Source: UBA6898 sp964463135
GTDB lineage: Bacteria; Nitrospirota; Thermodesulfovibrionia; Thermodesulfovibrionales; UBA6898
Assembly (NCBI GenBank): GCA_964463135.1
Contig: CAYXBA010000016.1
Location: 18,910-82,909, forward strand
DNA: 64,000 bases
Reading direction: 5' to 3'
Of the stretch, positions 8,177 to 15,565 are shown one piece after another. The position numbers and the translations under genes are program-made. The first letter of the stretch is position 1. Every line of letters begins with the position of its first letter. Below the pieces are notes generated by a model, which saw only the letters and a list, made by a program, of their open reading frames with translations, searched no databases and was not told the DNA's origin.

Positions 8177-8656
8177 TTAAGCAAATGAAGGCATATCGCC
8201 CTTTGATACCAGAACCAGCGGACACCGCAATTTCTTCCATGCGTCGGTAAGTGACTTCTCTCCGGATTTGCACTCGATATCCAGCTCAGGTGTTGTTCCA
8301 ACGACCACGAACATGATCGATTTGTTCTTTTTCGTAAAATCCAGGATCGCCTGTTTCATGCAGCCGTCCGTCCTGAAGACGCTGCAGGCAATGCCCTCGC
8401 CTGCTGCCTTTGCCGTGAATTCCCGGATCGCCTCGCGGTGCACCTCTGTCCTGGTGAGGTAGAGTACGGCGAGGACGGCCTGGGTCCTCCGGCAGATATT
8501 GAGTGCATAGGAGAAGACGCTTCTGTCGAAGTACACATCGGATACGGCAAGCAGGACACTGTCCCTGCCCCGCATCATCTTCTGCGCCTCTGCATGCTCT
8601 CCTGCCTCGGCGAAGGTTGCTGCTGACATCAGTTCATCGAAGCGCTCGCTGTTCAT
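8177..8656 (-). CDS. Divergent universal-stress-like protein with an N-terminal helical motif
   Basis: The first gene of the minus-strand TSUP/USP operon encodes 159 residues. The first 30 residues (FDELMSAATFAEAGEHAEA) match the 58-residue protein at 5051-5227. Residues from about 33 fold like UspA (SVLLAVSD, later VVVGTTPELDI and CPLVLVSKG). The usual G-2x-G-9x-G nucleotide-binding motif is missing, so it probably does not bind ATP like the tandem USPs nearby. Function is unknown beyond family resemblance. Confidence 0.75.
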   Translation of the reverse strand: MNSERFDELMSAATFAEAGEHAEAQKMMRGRDSVLLAVSDVYFDRSVFSYALNICRRTQAVLAVLYLTRTEVHREAIREFTAKAAGEGIACSVFRTDGCMKQAILDFTKKNKSIMFVVVGTTPELDIECKSGEKSLTDAWKKLRCPLVLVSKGDMPSFA

Positions 8657-8833
8657 GATCCTGCTCTCCTGATATTGAACATCGCTGTCATACTCCTTTT
8701 TTATGAGATCTCTGCTTCAGAAACAGCTGCACTCTCTTTATCACGATCCGTGCCAACCGTGACGGATGATGAAAGTGGCTGATTTATCAGGATTCAGGGA
8801 GACGGAAAGAACGAAAGAAAGAAGAAGTTATTC

Positions 8834-8848
8834 GTTGCTAATTGCAAC
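8834..8848. promoter_or_regulatory. Inverted repeat in the divergent region (possible operator)
   Basis: GTTGC-TAATT-GCAAC is a perfect 5-bp-arm inverted repeat midway in the 281-bp gap between the USP-like gene (minus) and the sensor kinase (plus). TTGC words recur through this gap (8904, 8924 and elsewhere). The rest of the gap shows no coding potential. Confidence 0.3.
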
Positions 8849-8919
8849 GCAACTCGATAACTAACATGAATTATTGCGTAATATCAGCAAGTTAAGATGT
8901 TTGTTGCAGTAACGTATCG

Positions 8920-8940
8920 CATATTGCAAAATGCAATATG
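8920..8940. promoter_or_regulatory. 21-bp palindrome overlapping the kinase start (candidate operator)
   Basis: CATATTGCA-AAA-TGCAATATG is a perfect inverted repeat with 9-bp arms. It covers the first possible ATG of the kinase gene (8938) and includes a -10-like TATGAT. This suggests an operator, and that translation may start at the next in-frame ATG (8959). No binding protein can be named. Confidence 0.5.
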
Positions 8941-10374
8941 ATAGTGCTACAATCGGCCATGTTCAGCGGTCGCGCCAGCATCCAGAACAAGGTGCGGTAC
9001 GGGTATTTCATCTGTATCGCAATGATCGTCTTCATTGCAATCCTGAATTATTTCAACCTTCGCGCGATCGACAAGAAACTTACCTTCAGTTTTATCATCT
9101 CTGACTTTTTTGAGGCCACGCTTGAAATGCGCCGCTTCGAAAAGAACTACTTTTTGTACAAGGACGAGCGTGATTATCTGGAGAACCTGAAATATACGGA
9201 AAAGGCAGAGGACCTTATCCATTCCAACAAGGCAGCGATAATCAAGCTTTCACCCGACACGGATGTCAGTGCCATAGAAGATCTGATACATACGTATAAG
9301 ACCATGCTCGCCGAGTATCACGGCAGGCGTTCGGATGCTTCTACGGAGGTCCTGGAAAATGCCATTCGGACTACAGGAAAGAAGGTCGTCGAAGCAACGG
9401 AAGGCATTTCGATCGCAGAACGCAGTTACGTTGTCTCGATGATAGCCTTCTCCAAGAAGGTGATCTTCATATCGGTCGTCCTGGTGATCTCTGCCGGTGT
9501 GCTGATCGGCCAGTATTTTTCGAAGATGGTGGTGCGGCCGCTCAAGGAGCTGGAGAACAACATGCAGCGTATTGCCGACGGCAAGTTCGACAAGATGGAT
9601 GTTGCCTCTCCCGACCGGGAGATCATCTCGCTGAGCAGCGCCTGCAGCAGGATGATCCAGGAGATCGAGCTGCGCCAGAAGAAGTTCATGATGCAGTCGG
9701 AAAAGCTGGTCACGCTCGGCACCATGGTCTCGGGCGTTGCCCACGAACTGAACAATCCGCTCTCGAACATCTACAGCTCCTGCCAGATCCTGCATGAGGA
9801 GATCGAAGAGGGCGATATAGAATACAAGAAGGAGATGCTCTCCCAGATAGAGGACGAGATCGAACGGGCAAAGGCCATGGTCCAGTCTCTCCTCGAATTC
9901 TCCCGCAAGAGCGATTTCAAGAAAAAGCCCTATTCCCTGAACTATCTGATCACCGACACCATCCGGCTCATTCACGGCGACCTGCCGACCAAGGTGGAGA
10001 TCGTATCGGACATCTCTGACGATGCCTGGGTATTTGTGGACAAGCAGAAGATCCAGCAGGCGTTCCTGAATATCATCAAGAACGCCGCTGATGCGATACC
10101 GGACGAGGGCACGATCTCGATCCACGCGCAGAAGCAGGAGGACCAGGATACGATGAACATCATTATCGCAGATACCGGCATCGGCATAGAGCCGGAGAAG
10201 CTCGAACATATCTTTGATCCATTTTTTACGACAAAAGAGGACGGCAAGGGGTCAGGCCTCGGACTTTTCATTACGCGCGAGATCATTGAGGAGCATCACG
10301 GTACGCTTGACGTCAAGAGCAGTCCGGGCACAGGAACGCTATTTACCATTACCCTGCCGATCAAGGAGGTCTGA
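8938..10374 (+). CDS. Membrane sensor histidine kinase paired with sigma-54 regulator
   Basis: This 478-residue protein has membrane helices at about residues 22-38 and 173-193, enclosing a roughly 130-residue helical sensor domain. That domain has RRFEKNYFLYKDE, closely matching the kinase at 1229-2782. A HAMP domain (about 195-245) is followed by the phosphotransfer helix with H269 in GVAHELNNPLSN. The ATPase carries NIIKNAADA, DTGIGIEP, FDPFFTTKE and GSGLGLF. The first ATG lies inside a palindrome and has no Shine-Dalgarno; the ATG at 8959 is an alternative. It is followed 3 bp later by its response regulator. The pair is flanked by the two TSUP/USP operons and the cytochromes, which may be its targets. 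Confidence 0.92.
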   Translation: MIVLQSAMFSGRASIQNKVRYGYFICIAMIVFIAILNYFNLRAIDKKLTFSFIISDFFEATLEMRRFEKNYFLYKDERDYLENLKYTEKAEDLIHSNKAAIIKLSPDTDVSAIEDLIHTYKTMLAEYHGRRSDASTEVLENAIRTTGKKVVEATEGISIAERSYVVSMIAFSKKVIFISVVLVISAGVLIGQYFSKMVVRPLKELENNMQRIADGKFDKMDVASPDREIISLSSACSRMIQEIELRQKKFMMQSEKLVTLGTMVSGVAHELNNPLSNIYSSCQILHEEIEEGDIEYKKEMLSQIEDEIERAKAMVQSLLEFSRKSDFKKKPYSLNYLITDTIRLIHGDLPTKVEIVSDISDDAWVFVDKQKIQQAFLNIIKNAADAIPDEGTISIHAQKQEDQDTMNIIIADTGIGIEPEKLEHIFDPFFTTKEDGKGSGLGLFITREIIEEHHGTLDVKSSPGTGTLFTITLPIKEV

Positions 10375-10377
10375 CGA

Positions 10378-11739
10378 GTGCAGCAGAATAAAAAGATATT
10401 GATCGTGGACGACGAGCAGATCGCCCTGCGCAATCTTGAGCATATCATGAAGAAGGAGGGTTACGAGATCACCTCAACGCAGAGCGGGCAGAACGCCCTG
10501 AAACTTCTTGAGGAGCAGCAGTTCGACCTGGTGCTGACAGACCTGAAGATGGAGAAGGTGGACGGTCATCAGATCCTGAAGCGCTGCAAGGAGCTTGCGC
10601 CAGACACGGAAGTGATCATGATAACCGGATACGCGAGCCTGCAGTCTGCGATCCAGGTGATGAAAAAGGGCGCGTACGATTACATCACCAAGCCTTTTAA
10701 GCTCGATGAAGTGCGCAAGGTCGTTAAGGAAGCCATGGAAAAGGTGATGCTCAAGAAGGAGAACCACCAGCTCAGGGAGCAGATCGATAAATTCGCCGGC
10801 AAGGTGAAGTTCATCACCCAGAACCCCAATGTGCAGAGACTGCTCGAGACCGCCCGCCAGATCGCGCCGACCGACTGCAGTGTGATCATCACGGGAGAGA
10901 GCGGCACCGGCAAGGAACTGCTCGCCCGGTACCTGCATTTCATGAGTCAGCGGTCTGAGGGGCCGTTCATGGCGATCAACTGCGGCGCCTTTACCGAGGA
11001 ACTTCTGACCAATGAGCTTTTCGGCCATGAGAAGGAGGCCTTTACCGGCGCGGCGAACATGAAAAAAGGGCTTATTGAGACCGCAAAAGGGGGCACGCTC
11101 TTCCTTGACGAGATCACCGAGATGCCTCCTTCCATGCAGGTCAAACTGCTGCGCGTGATCCAGGAGCGTGAGGTGATGAGGCTCGGCAGCACTGAACCGA
11201 TAAAGGTCGATGTGCGGTTCCTCGCTGCCACGAACCGTGACCTGCATGAGATGATCAAGGAAGGACTGTTCAGGCAGGACCTCTATTTCCGCCTCAATGT
11301 CGTATCGTTCAGGATACCGCCTCTTTCGGAGCGGAAGGACGATATTCCGCTGCTCAGCTACTATTTCCTGAAGAAGCACAGCGTGATGCAGAGAAAGGAT
11401 GTCTCTGAGATCTCCCAGGAGGTGATCGCGCTCCTGATGAATTATGATTTCCCGGGCAATGTTCGGGAACTCGAAAATATCATCGAGCGCGGCATAGCGC
11501 TCAGCCACGGCAATGTTGTTGAAACCGCACATCTGCCTGAGGACCTGAAGGAGCTGAGCATCAGGACCTTCAGAAAGAAAGAAGGCAAGTATCCGTCTCT
11601 GGATGACCAGGAGATGACGTACATCAAGTGGGTGCTGCAGGAGGTCGGGGGCAATAAGACCCTGGCCGCACAGATACTCGGCATTGACCGTGTCTCGCTC
11701 TGGAGAAAGCTGAAAAAATACGGTTTGGAGGAAGAGTAG
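10378..11739 (+). CDS. Sigma-54-dependent response regulator, NtrC family, with variant GAFTGA loop
   Basis: The protein has 453 residues and a GTG start directly behind an excellent AAGGAGGT. The receiver (1-120) has D10/D11, phospho-acceptor D55 and KPFKL. The AAA+ domain (about 145-370) has GESGTGKE and TLFLDEIT. The C-terminal Fis-like helix-turn-helix contains NKTLAAQILGIDRVSLWRKL. The sigma-54-contacting loop reads EAFTGA (220-225) instead of GAFTGA, a substitution of the first glycine. The receiver is visibly similar to the one inserted in the Lon protease (both have FD.VLTD.KM...DG and VIMITGYA). It forms an operon with the preceding kinase. The cytochrome genes start about 100 bp downstream and are plausible targets. 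Confidence 0.93.
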   Translation: MQQNKKILIVDDEQIALRNLEHIMKKEGYEITSTQSGQNALKLLEEQQFDLVLTDLKMEKVDGHQILKRCKELAPDTEVIMITGYASLQSAIQVMKKGAYDYITKPFKLDEVRKVVKEAMEKVMLKKENHQLREQIDKFAGKVKFITQNPNVQRLLETARQIAPTDCSVIITGESGTGKELLARYLHFMSQRSEGPFMAINCGAFTEELLTNELFGHEKEAFTGAANMKKGLIETAKGGTLFLDEITEMPPSMQVKLLRVIQEREVMRLGSTEPIKVDVRFLAATNRDLHEMIKEGLFRQDLYFRLNVVSFRIPPLSERKDDIPLLSYYFLKKHSVMQRKDVSEISQEVIALLMNYDFPGNVRELENIIERGIALSHGNVVETAHLPEDLKELSIRTFRKKEGKYPSLDDQEMTYIKWVLQEVGGNKTLAAQILGIDRVSLWRKLKKYGLEEE

Positions 11740-11742
11740 GTT

Positions 11743-11758
11743 CTGGATCTGCTGCTGC
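11743..11758 (+). promoter_or_regulatory. Weak sigma-54-type promoter candidate before the cytochrome genes
   Basis: CTGGATC...CTGC keeps the essential GG-N10-GC spacing of a -24/-12 promoter but has three mismatches to TGGCAC-N5-TTGC. It lies about 85 bp before the first cytochrome gene and just after the gene for a sigma-54 activator. This is context-supported but weak. Confidence 0.25.
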
Positions 11759-11842
11759 GCACTCCTTCAGTCCTCATAAAAAAATGTTGCGCATCAGGCT
11801 GTTCAGGAGTAACATGAGCTATATTTTTGTTATGGAGGGGTT

Positions 11843-12640
11843 ATGAACCGTTATATCGCAGTCTTTCTGATCATTGTTGCAACAGCAGGCTTCGCGCTGG
11901 CCCAGGGCGGCGTAAAGAAGAAGAGACCCCAGCCGCCGGAATACGGCAGGGTGGTCATTGCCAACTATTCCGAGCGGGCGGGCCTGGCACCCGTTGTCTT
12001 TGATCACTGGATCCATCGCGCGCAATTTACCTGCAGGCTCTGTCATGTGGACATTGGATTTGCGATGAAGGCCGGGGGCACCAGCATCAAGGCTGCGGAC
12101 AATATGCGGGGCTTCTACTGCGGCACCTGTCATAACGGTAAGATGACGGTAAACGGCAGGCCGGTCTTTGAATCCTGCGCCAAGGTGATCCTGGATCAGG
12201 GAAAGAGCTGCGAGCGCTGCCATTCGCAGGGCAAAAGCCCAAAGAAGGAGCACGAATTTTATGCGGACACTGAAAAGCTTCCCAGGGAGCGGTTCGGCAA
12301 CGGCGTTAACTGGGAAAAGGCAGAGGCCGACGGCCTGATCCATCCAAAGGACTTTATCGAGGGTGTCTCGATAAAACGCAAGGACCTCAAGATGCCGAAG
12401 GACTTTGAGCTTAATCCCAAGGTCCAGCAGATGCCGGAGATCATCTTCTCGCATAAGAAACATACGGTCTGGAACGGCTGCGAGGTCTGCCACCCCGAGA
12501 TCTTTGTCGGGGTCAAGAAGGGAGAGACCAAGTATTCCATGGTCGAGATATTCAATGGGAAGTACTGCGGTGTCTGTCACGGCACGGTTGCCTTCCCGCT
12601 TCTGGACTGTCAGCGATGCCATACAAAACAGGTCCAGTGA
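11843..12640 (+). CDS. Periplasmic hexahaem c-type cytochrome (triheme c7-like repeats)
   Basis: This 265-residue protein has a signal peptide (cleavage probably after GFALA). Six haem-binding CXXCH motifs are visible: CRLCH, CGTCH, CERCH, CEVCH, CGVCH and CQRCH. They are arranged as two three-haem units, each preceded by a distal-histidine stretch such as FDHWIHRAQFTC or FSHKKHTVWNGC. This is the pattern of c(7)-type triheme nanowire-like domains used in periplasmic electron transfer. GGAGGGG precedes the ATG. The next gene encodes a close relative and overlaps its stop codon, so the two are co-translated. The electron donor and acceptor are unknown. Confidence 0.9.
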   Translation: MNRYIAVFLIIVATAGFALAQGGVKKKRPQPPEYGRVVIANYSERAGLAPVVFDHWIHRAQFTCRLCHVDIGFAMKAGGTSIKAADNMRGFYCGTCHNGKMTVNGRPVFESCAKVILDQGKSCERCHSQGKSPKKEHEFYADTEKLPRERFGNGVNWEKAEADGLIHPKDFIEGVSIKRKDLKMPKDFELNPKVQQMPEIIFSHKKHTVWNGCEVCHPEIFVGVKKGETKYSMVEIFNGKYCGVCHGTVAFPLLDCQRCHTKQVQ

Positions 12641-13404
12641 GATACGCGATACTATTCACTGTCCTGATCGTAATTGTCCTTACGGCAGGATTGGTGGCTG
12701 CTGCCGGTTCATGGTGGGATTTTCCGGAGGCACTGCCTCCTGACCAATATGGCAACATCCTGATCAGCCGCACATCCGAGAAGGCGGGTGTGAAGCCTGC
12801 GACATTTTCCCACTGGATACACCGGAGAAAGCATACCTGCAGGGTCTGTCACTTTGAACTTGAATTCAACATGAAGGTGAATACCACAGAGATTACCGAG
12901 GCTGCCAACAAAGCCGGCAGGTACTGCGGGGCAGCCGGCTGCCATGACGGCAAGGTTGCCTTTGGGCATCGGGACAAGGCTGACTGCGAAAAGTGCCATA
13001 ATAACAACAGGGGATACGGCAAGGAAAGGTTCAAGGAACTTACGAAGGATCTGCCCAAGACCGATCTGGGCAATGGCGTGAACTGGAGGCGTGCGATCGC
13101 GAAGGACATGATTAATCCTAAGCACTTTCTCTCGATAAAACCGTCTGATGTTTCATACAGCAAGAGACTCGAACTGCCGGCAGACTGGATGAACATACCG
13201 CCGGCATTTTTCCCGCATAAGGCCCATATCAAATGGCTCGACTGCAACAACTGTCATCCTGACATCTTTAATATCAAGAAGAAGGGCACAGAGCGTTTCA
13301 CGATGGCCAGAAATCTGAAAGGAGAGTTCTGCGGGGTCTGCCACCTGACGGTTGCCTTCCCCATGAACGACTGCAAGGCATGTCATCCAGGAATAAAAGA
13401 GTAG
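12637..13404 (+). CDS. Periplasmic or membrane-anchored hexahaem c-type cytochrome with one CX4CH site
   Basis: Paralogous to the preceding cytochrome over its whole length. Haem motifs are CRVCH, CGAAGCH, CEKCH, CNNCH, CGVCH and CKACH; the second has four residues between the cysteines (CX4CH), as in some sulfate-reducer cytochromes. I prefer the GTG at 12637, which overlaps the previous stop (GTGA) and gives a compact signal peptide. An ATG at 12616 would add seven residues. The hydrophobic N-terminus could be a cleaved signal or a membrane anchor. An electron-transfer pair with the upstream gene is likely. Confidence 0.87.
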   Translation: MRYAILFTVLIVIVLTAGLVAAAGSWWDFPEALPPDQYGNILISRTSEKAGVKPATFSHWIHRRKHTCRVCHFELEFNMKVNTTEITEAANKAGRYCGAAGCHDGKVAFGHRDKADCEKCHNNNRGYGKERFKELTKDLPKTDLGNGVNWRRAIAKDMINPKHFLSIKPSDVSYSKRLELPADWMNIPPAFFPHKAHIKWLDCNNCHPDIFNIKKKGTERFTMARNLKGEFCGVCHLTVAFPMNDCKACHPGIKE

Positions 13405-13418
13405 CGGACACGTATTAC

Positions 13419-13706
13419 ATGTTCAGGAAGGTGATGGCAGCCTTACTGCTTTTTGCTGTCCTTGGTTCCGGGACAGCCGTCTTTGGCCAGAACGACTGGA
13501 AGGCAGAGTTCGATGACATCTGTTCACAGACCGATCAGGCTCTGACGCTTTCGCAGGCAGAGATAAGCGCTCTGATAGAGCGGTGCGACAAACTCAAGCC
13601 GAGCATTGAACAGCTTGAGGAAAGCCAGAAAAAGGTCTATCTCAGAAGGCTGCAGCTCTGCAGGAACCTGTTTGCCTTTGCCCTCGATTCGCTCAAGAAC
13701 AAGTAG
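13419..13706 (+). CDS. Small periplasmic helical protein, cytochrome operon
   Basis: The start at 13419 gives a typical signal peptide (MFRKVMAALLLFAVLGSG, cleavage near VFGQ) and a mature part of about 70 residues. An in-frame ATG at 13380 that overlaps the cytochrome is possible. The mature protein is predicted all-helical with three cysteines (DICSQTD, ERCDKL, QLCRNL) but no haem motif. It is the third gene of the cytochrome operon. The family is not recognised; an accessory or assembly role for the cytochromes is a guess from position. Confidence 0.65.
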   Translation: MFRKVMAALLLFAVLGSGTAVFGQNDWKAEFDDICSQTDQALTLSQAEISALIERCDKLKPSIEQLEESQKKVYLRRLQLCRNLFAFALDSLKNK

Positions 13707-13729
13707 CAGACGACGAAACAGAGTCTCTG

Positions 13730-14599
13730 TCAGCGTGCCTTTACCACAAGGGTAGCGCAGGCTGCAGTCCCGATGACGCGTTCGGCAACGCTGCCGAGGA
13801 GCATCCGGTCGATACCGGTCCTGCCGTGGCTGCCGACAACGATGAGATCCGCCTTTTTCTCCTCTGCGGCGTGGATGATCACCTCTGCCGGATTGCCGGC
13901 GTACGTAAGGGCCGAGATCTTTACCTGTTCCTTTTCTGCAAGCTCCCTGACGAACTTGATGCTTTTTTCTGCCGTTGCCATCTCCACTCCAGCGATCAGC
14001 TCTTTCTGCATATGAGAACTGACGACATCAAGCGGGGCCAGGGATTCGGCATGCACAGCGGTCGCAACAATGAGCTCAGACCCGCAGCTCTTTGCCATGC
14101 CAACGGCTTCTGCTGCCGCAGCTTCGCTGTATTTCGAACCGTCCGTTGCCACCAGTATCGTCTTGCAGGCGAGGGTGGCATTGCGCGGTACGACAAGCAC
14201 GTTGCAGGGCGCATGGCCGATCGTCCTTTTTGCCACGCTGCCCATGAGCAGCCGCTTCAGGCCGGTCCTGCCGCGTCTTCCCATGACAATGAGGTCTGCC
14301 TTGAGCTTCGCCGCTTCCTCGGCTATCGCAAGGTAGGCGTTCTCGCTCCGCAGGACAAAGGCATTACAGGTGATGCCTTCTTTTTCTGCGCGGGTCTTTA
14401 CGCTGCGTACATGGCCGGCAGCCTGCTCCTCCATCTTTTCAAGCAGATCAGGCGCGAGCGCATCGAACTCCGCATTGAAATCAATGACTGAAATTGCGGT
14501 TATACCCGCGTTGTTCTTCTTTGCCAGGCCGATGCTTTCGCGGACAGCGCCTTCGCTGTATTCAGAACCGTCAGTGCAGATGAGTATATGGGAAATCAT
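13730..14599 (-). CDS. Tandem universal stress protein (two UspA domains)
   Basis: This 289-residue protein has two UspA domains, each with an intact nucleotide-binding motif: GRRGRTGLKRLLMGS and GSHGRTGIDRMLLGS. Each domain begins with a strand ending in a DGS turn (ILICTDGS, ILVATDGS). It is a paralogue of the tandem USP at 5251-6123. A strong AGGAGGG precedes the ATG. It follows a terminator after the preceding minus-strand USP gene, so it may have its own promoter or be read through from the TSUP operon. It converges on the cytochrome operon with a 23-bp gap containing a short ACAGAG/CTCTGT hairpin. Confidence 0.92.
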   Translation of the reverse strand: MISHILICTDGSEYSEGAVRESIGLAKKNNAGITAISVIDFNAEFDALAPDLLEKMEEQAAGHVRSVKTRAEKEGITCNAFVLRSENAYLAIAEEAAKLKADLIVMGRRGRTGLKRLLMGSVAKRTIGHAPCNVLVVPRNATLACKTILVATDGSKYSEAAAAEAVGMAKSCGSELIVATAVHAESLAPLDVVSSHMQKELIAGVEMATAEKSIKFVRELAEKEQVKISALTYAGNPAEVIIHAAEEKKADLIVVGSHGRTGIDRMLLGSVAERVIGTAACATLVVKAR

Positions 14600-14632
14600 G
14601 GTGAACCCTCCTTTATATCTACGGGATTATAA

Positions 14633-14659
14633 CAAAAAAAAGCCCCGAAGAACGGGGCT
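14633..14659 (-). terminator. Rho-independent terminator of the GntR-TSUP-USP operon
   Basis: A perfect 7-bp stem (AGCCCCG 14641-14647 / CGGGGCT 14653-14659) with a 5-base loop is followed on the minus strand by a run of eight or more T. It lies just after the single-domain USP gene and before the tandem USP gene. Confidence 0.85.
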
Positions 14660-14690
14660 CTCGAAAAAATTGTTGCGTCGTATTTTTAGA

Positions 14691-15137
14691 CTAGCTCGGG
14701 ACGACCATCACCTTGCAGTGCGCATGAGAGATGACCTTTGCGGTGACGCTGCCGACGAAAAGCTTTCTGAGCGCCTTTGTCCTGCCGTGTTTGCCCATCA
14801 CGATCATATCAGCCTTCAGTTTCTCCGCCTCTTCAACAATGAAATGTGCAGGATCCTGTCCCCGGTGAACGATGGTGCTGCAGGAGACCTTCTCGCGCTC
14901 GGCGCATTTTTGGGCTGCGTCAAGGAACGTCCTTGCCTCTTCGTCAGCCTTTTCTACGACCAGGGGCGCAAGCGCCTCATATTCTTCGTTCACCTCGACC
15001 ACATACAGGACATGGAGTTTGGTGCCGCAGGACTTTGCCAGATTGATGGCTTCATGCAATGCCTTTTCGCTGTACAGGGACCCGTCTGTTGCTACCAGAA
15101 TATTTTTGAGACCGGTTATCGGACATGTTTCTGTCAT
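14691..15137 (-). CDS. Universal stress protein (single UspA domain)
   Basis: A 148-residue UspA protein with ILVATDGSLYSEKA at the N-terminus and the ATP motif GKHGRTKALRKLFVGS near the C-terminus. A longer upstream frame exists, but the ATG at 15137 has GGAGGT at the right distance and matches the family length. It starts two bases after the stop of the preceding three-helix membrane protein. It is the last gene before a strong terminator in an operon with GntR, a TSUP permease and a membrane partner. Confidence 0.9.
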   Translation of the reverse strand: MTETCPITGLKNILVATDGSLYSEKALHEAINLAKSCGTKLHVLYVVEVNEEYEALAPLVVEKADEEARTFLDAAQKCAEREKVSCSTIVHRGQDPAHFIVEEAEKLKADMIVMGKHGRTKALRKLFVGSVTAKVISHAHCKVMVVPS

Positions 15138-15138
15138 A

Positions 15139-15555
15139 TTAGTGACCTCCAGCTTTAAGCACGCCTGATGCGGCAAGGACCAGCACCAGGACCTCGATGA
15201 TCGCAAGCACGGCATAGACTGTATCTTTCTTTCTGAAGAGGATCGGGATGATCCTGAGGTAGCATAGGATCGTGACGCCAGAAAGAAAGGCGATGCCGAT
15301 AAAATTGAGAAAATCACCCTTGCCGAGCAGGTAGACCCAGGACCAGCCGGTATGAATGTCTGTTGCCTTGAGGTAATCCTTGACCGGCATGGACCAGTAT
15401 TTCGGCAGATCGCCGACCGGTACGTGAGGGGTGAATATGCCGAGTACGTAGATCGCGAATGAGATCACCAGCATGAGCAGTCCGATCTTCATGCCGATAT
15501 CGAGAAGTTTTGCATAAGCGAGCTGTTCTTCTGTTGCCTGTAATTTGTCAGCCAT
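15139..15555 (-). CDS. Three-helix membrane protein, probable TSUP partner (DUF1634-like)
   Basis: The ATG at 15555 is preceded by AAGGAGG, which decides the start; an upstream ATG at 15582 would put the ribosome site inside the gene. The protein is 138 residues with three membrane helices (about 20-42, 83-103 and 109-130). Its periplasmic loop carries PHVPVGDLPKYW. Proteins of this size and topology (DUF1634) are often encoded beside TauE/SafE permeases. Assignment to that family is from pattern and context only. Confidence 0.65.
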   Translation of the reverse strand: MADKLQATEEQLAYAKLLDIGMKIGLLMLVISFAIYVLGIFTPHVPVGDLPKYWSMPVKDYLKATDIHTGWSWVYLLGKGDFLNFIGIAFLSGVTILCYLRIIPILFRKKDTVYAVLAIIEVLVLVLAASGVLKAGGH

Positions 15556-15565
15556 TGTTTCCTCC

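Noticed and set aside
8740..8760. Sigma-54 -24-like TTGGCACG on the minus strand before the USP-like gene
   Set aside because: The -12 position reads GTGAT and lacks the required GC at the correct spacing.
9250..10209. 319-codon open frame on the minus strand
   Set aside because: It is antisense to the histidine kinase and shows no recognisable domain.
13705..13730. ACAGAG-T-CTCTGT hairpin as a bidirectional terminator
   Set aside because: The stem is short, the loop is one base, and there is no T-run on either side.
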